From the NCBI GenBank assembly GCA_046155815.1, contig JBJXFY010000181.1:1-9114 (forward strand): a DNA stretch of 9,114 bases. Reading direction: 5' to 3'. Position 1 is the stretch's first letter. Each line of letters starts with the position of its first letter. The stretch comes from JBJXFY01 sp046155815. Lineage in GTDB: Bacteria > Verrucomicrobiota > Verrucomicrobiia > Limisphaerales > CAIMTB01. The translations under genes were made by a program, and so were the position numbers. The notes under the pieces were generated by a model. That model was given only the letters and a program-made list of their open reading frames with translations, made no database searches and was not told the origin of the DNA. This document shows, in pieces, positions 7,347-9,114 of the stretch.

Positions 7347-7389
7347 GGTGGAAAGCCGGGCGTGAAACGGATGATTCTCCGCGCGGGTC

Positions 7390-8826
7390 ATGGAACGCCA
7401 CCTCGACGAGCCGCCGCCGAGCTACCGCGAGCTGCGCGACACGCTGGCCGGCGAGCCGCGGCTGGCCGACGCGGACGCCCGGCCGCCGGAGCGGCTGCTT
7501 CAGGCCGTGTGGCAGGCGCAGCGCCTCCGTCGTGACCGGCTGCGGACCGCCGACGGCCGGCGGCTGCGGGTACTGCATCCCGGCTTCCTGAACCGCGAGG
7601 CCGGTCCGGACTTCCGCGGCGCGGTGCTGCAGTTCGACGACGAGCCCGCGGTGTCCGGCGACGTGGAGGTGGATCTCGAACCGGCCGGCTGGCGGGCGCA
7701 CGCGCACGCGGGCAACCCGGCGTACGGCGGCGTGCGGCTGCACGTCGTGTGGCGCGCCGCCGGCACGCCGGCCGGGCTGGCCACGCTCGCGCTGGCCGAC
7801 GTGCTGGACGCGCCGGCAGGGGAGCTGGCGTCGCAGCTCGGGTCCGGTGCACCGGAGGGCGGCTTGGCCTGGCTGTCCGGGCGCTGCGCCGCCCCGCTGG
7901 CGCGGCGGCCCGCGGCGGAGGTGTCTGAACTTCTCCGGCAGGCCGGGATGGAGCGGCTCGCGGTGAAGGCGGCGGCGCTGCGCGCGCGGGCGCGGGACGC
8001 CGGCTGGGAGCAGGCGCTGTGGGAGGCGCTGTTTCGCGCGCTCGGCTACAAGCACAACGCCTGGCCCATGCAGCGGCTGGCGGAGCTGCGGCCGTTGGCC
8101 GATGAGGCCGTGGCGGCGCAGGGCGGGGGGTTGCTGGAGGCCGAGGCCGTCTGGCTGGGCGTGGCCGGGCTGCTGCCGGCCGGTCCGCCGGGCAACGCCG
8201 CGCTGCGCGAACGCTGGGACGTGTGGTGGCGGGCGCGCGACGCGCTGGCCGCCGTCACGCTGCCGGCGGTGGTTTGGCGGCGCGGCGGGGTGCGCCCGGC
8301 GAATCATCCGCACCGCCGCGTGGCGCTGGCCGCGCGCTGGATGGCCGGGGGCGGCCTGCCGGAGCGGCTGGCCTCATGGTTCCTCGGCGCCGAACCGGGG
8401 GTGGCGGGCGCGGCGTCCCTGCGCGAACTGCTGGAACCCGCCGATGCCGGCCCCTGGTCGCGCCGCTACACGCTGGTTTCCCGGCCGCTGCCCCGCGTGG
8501 TGCCCTGGCTCGGCGCGCAGCGCGTGACCGACCTGGCGGTGAATGCGGTCCTGCCCTGGCTGCACGCCCGCGCGGCGGGAGATGACATGCTGCGCGGCCG
8601 GGTGGAGAAGCTTTTCCTTGGCTGGCCGGCGGCCGAGGACAACGCGGTGCTGAGGCTGGCGCGGGCGCGGCTGCTGGGCGGGGGCACGCGGCTTCGCGGC
8701 GGCGGCGCAGCCGAGCAGCAGGGGCTGCTCCAGGTGGTCCACGATTTCTGCGCGGGCACGGATGCATTGTGCTCGCGCTGTCGGTTTCCGGCGCTGGCAG
8801 CCGCCTGGCGTCCAACGGAGGCATGA
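7390..8826 (+). CDS. DUF2851 family protein
   Basis: 478 aa, somewhat longer than many members. Recognisable family segments: 'PPERLLQAVWQAQRL' near residues 32-46; 'LHPGFLNREAGPDFRGAVLQF' with HPGFLN at 63-68 and GPDF at 72-75; 'DVEVDLEPAGWRAHAH' (91-106); 'NPAYGGVRLHVVW' (109-121); 'ALGYKHNAWPMQRLAEL' in the middle; and a C-terminal cysteine cluster 'HDFCAGTDALCSRC' (Cys454, Cys461, Cys464, spacing C-x6-C-x2-C). No signal peptide is visible, so it is probably cytoplasmic. The function of the family is unknown; the conserved acidic and histidine residues in the first third would suit a metal-dependent or nuclease-like site, but that is inference. No Shine-Dalgarno precedes the ATG at 7390. 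The middle portion is very Ala/Arg/Leu-rich, in line with the local base composition. It stands apart from DUF1501 by a 262-nt structured spacer and is likely a separate unit. Confidence 0.88.
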   Translation: MERHLDEPPPSYRELRDTLAGEPRLADADARPPERLLQAVWQAQRLRRDRLRTADGRRLRVLHPGFLNREAGPDFRGAVLQFDDEPAVSGDVEVDLEPAGWRAHAHAGNPAYGGVRLHVVWRAAGTPAGLATLALADVLDAPAGELASQLGSGAPEGGLAWLSGRCAAPLARRPAAEVSELLRQAGMERLAVKAAALRARARDAGWEQALWEALFRALGYKHNAWPMQRLAELRPLADEAVAAQGGGLLEAEAVWLGVAGLLPAGPPGNAALRERWDVWWRARDALAAVTLPAVVWRRGGVRPANHPHRRVALAARWMAGGGLPERLASWFLGAEPGVAGAASLRELLEPADAGPWSRRYTLVSRPLPRVVPWLGAQRVTDLAVNAVLPWLHARAAGDDMLRGRVEKLFLGWPAAEDNAVLRLARARLLGGGTRLRGGGAAEQQGLLQVVHDFCAGTDALCSRCRFPALAAAWRPTEA

Positions 8827-8946
8827 TGTTCGCGGGCAGGACGGCCAGGCCCCCGCCGATTCCCGCTCCGCTTCGTCGCGGCCAGGTGTCGGATCAGGAT
8901 CGGGAGGGACATGGAGCCCCAGGGCGCGTCCTGCGTGAGTCTCCGC

Positions 8947-8976
8947 TTGGCTGGACTCCGTGCGGCTCATTACATT
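8947..8976 (+). promoter_or_regulatory. Possible sigma-70-type promoter
   Basis: TTGGCT (8947-8952) and TACATT (8971-8976) are separated by 18 nt and each match 4 of 6 consensus bases. They fall in one of the least GC-rich patches of the window and would drive the gene starting near 9062. Weak matches; low confidence. Confidence 0.25.
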
Positions 8977-9022
8977 GAGGGGACACGATTGCCCGCCGGG
9001 CCGCTGGGATCCTGGAAAAATG

Positions 9023-9036
9023 CGGATGGCCATCCG
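9023..9036. repeat. 14-bp perfect palindrome upstream of 9062
   Basis: CGGATGGCCATCCG reads the same on both strands and ends 25 nt before the candidate ATG at 9062. Its position would suit an operator, but about one such palindrome is expected by chance in a window of this size and composition. Confidence 0.3.
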
Positions 9037-9061
9037 GGGCGCGGCGTCGTGACAGCCGAGC

Positions 9062-9114
9062 ATGAGTTTCCTTACCCAGGTTGTGCAGCGGTCCGTGGCC
9101 GTGGCGGTGATCGC
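9062..9114 (+). CDS. Possible start of a gene, 3' partial
   Basis: ATG at 9062 opens a frame that stays open to the window end: MSFLTQVVQRSVAVAVIA. It begins with a few polar residues and then a hydrophobic run (VAVAVIA), which could be a signal peptide or membrane segment. An in-frame TGA at 9050-9052 rules out a farther upstream start. No clear Shine-Dalgarno is present, as for most genes here. Only 17 full codons are visible, so no function can be given, and it may not be a gene. Confidence 0.35.
   Translation, partial: MSFLTQVVQRSVAVAVI

Larger units (their letters stand above)
7128..7389. other. Structured intergenic spacer before DUF2851
   Basis: 262 nt without a supported gene; a 120-residue open frame crossing it is on the same strand as DUF2851 but out of frame and has no family features. 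The spacer carries four inverted repeats (7166-7184, 7195-7206, 7272-7289, 7310-7346). It probably includes the 3' end of the DUF1800-DUF1501 transcript and the leader of DUF2851. Confidence 0.5.
8827..9061. other. Intergenic spacer before the right-hand partial gene
   Basis: 235 nt without a supported gene. It holds the possible promoter at 8947-8976, a 10-codon frame at 9020-9052 (MRMAIRGAAS) with no ribosome site, and the palindrome at 9023-9036. Open frames on the minus strand here continue antisense to DUF2851 and look like composition shadows. Confidence 0.4.

Noticed and set aside
7173..7535. 120-residue plus-strand open frame in the spacer before DUF2851
   Set aside because: It runs across the hairpins and into DUF2851 in another frame, has no domain features and no ribosome site.
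6937..8313. 458-residue minus-strand open frame across the spacer and DUF2851
   Set aside because: No recognisable motif, low-complexity Arg/Pro/Ala content, and it is antisense to well-supported DUF1501 and DUF2851 genes.
8374..9063. 229-residue minus-strand open frame covering the right spacer
   Set aside because: Most of it is antisense to DUF2851, the remaining part shows no signal peptide or family motif, and composition alone can keep it open.

Overview
The window is GC-rich DNA from a chromosome and fits a Verrucomicrobiota bacterium of the Pedosphaerae/Limisphaerales type, or a close PVC relative. The evidence is the adjacent DUF1800 and DUF1501 genes, the PmoA-type (DUF6807) protein, the DUF2851 protein, and a large surface-type protein whose C-terminus ('EASTNVAGGWFDL') has the style common in secreted verrucomicrobial proteins. 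This assignment rests on protein style and family content; no rRNA or marker gene is present.

Layout. Positions 1-1833 (+) are the 3' part of a multidomain adhesive or lectin-like protein whose beginning lies outside the window. It has a LamG-like domain, a region resembling the thrombospondin C-terminal lectin-like domain, and a short C-terminal beta module. After a 106-nt gap, 1940-3301 (+) encodes an alpha/beta hydrolase (lipase/esterase-like) with a complete candidate Ser-Asp-His triad and an unassigned C-terminal domain. It converges, 6 nt apart, with 3308-4258 (-), a secreted DUF6807/PmoA-like protein. A 102-nt divergent spacer separates that gene from a two-gene unit: DUF1800 (4361-5833, +) and, 13 nt later, a Tat-signal DUF1501 protein (5847-7127, +). 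A 262-nt spacer rich in GC hairpins follows. Next comes a DUF2851 protein (7390-8826, +), then a 235-nt spacer and a possible start of another gene at 9062.

How the genes relate. The only clear functional unit is DUF1800-DUF1501, a pairing that recurs in Planctomycetes and Verrucomicrobia and whose biochemistry is unsettled. The first two genes are on the same strand, but the hydrolase has its own strong Shine-Dalgarno, so it may be an independent unit. Several products look exported (LamG/TSP_C protein, DUF6807, DUF1501), which suggests an envelope or polymer-handling neighbourhood; that is inference. I saw no mobile element, CRISPR array, tRNA, rRNA or phage gene. I did not find a clearly new multi-gene system. 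The best leads are the thrombospondin-C-like domain, the unassigned C-terminal domain of the hydrolase, the unusual insertion in DUF1501, and the structured spacer before DUF2851.
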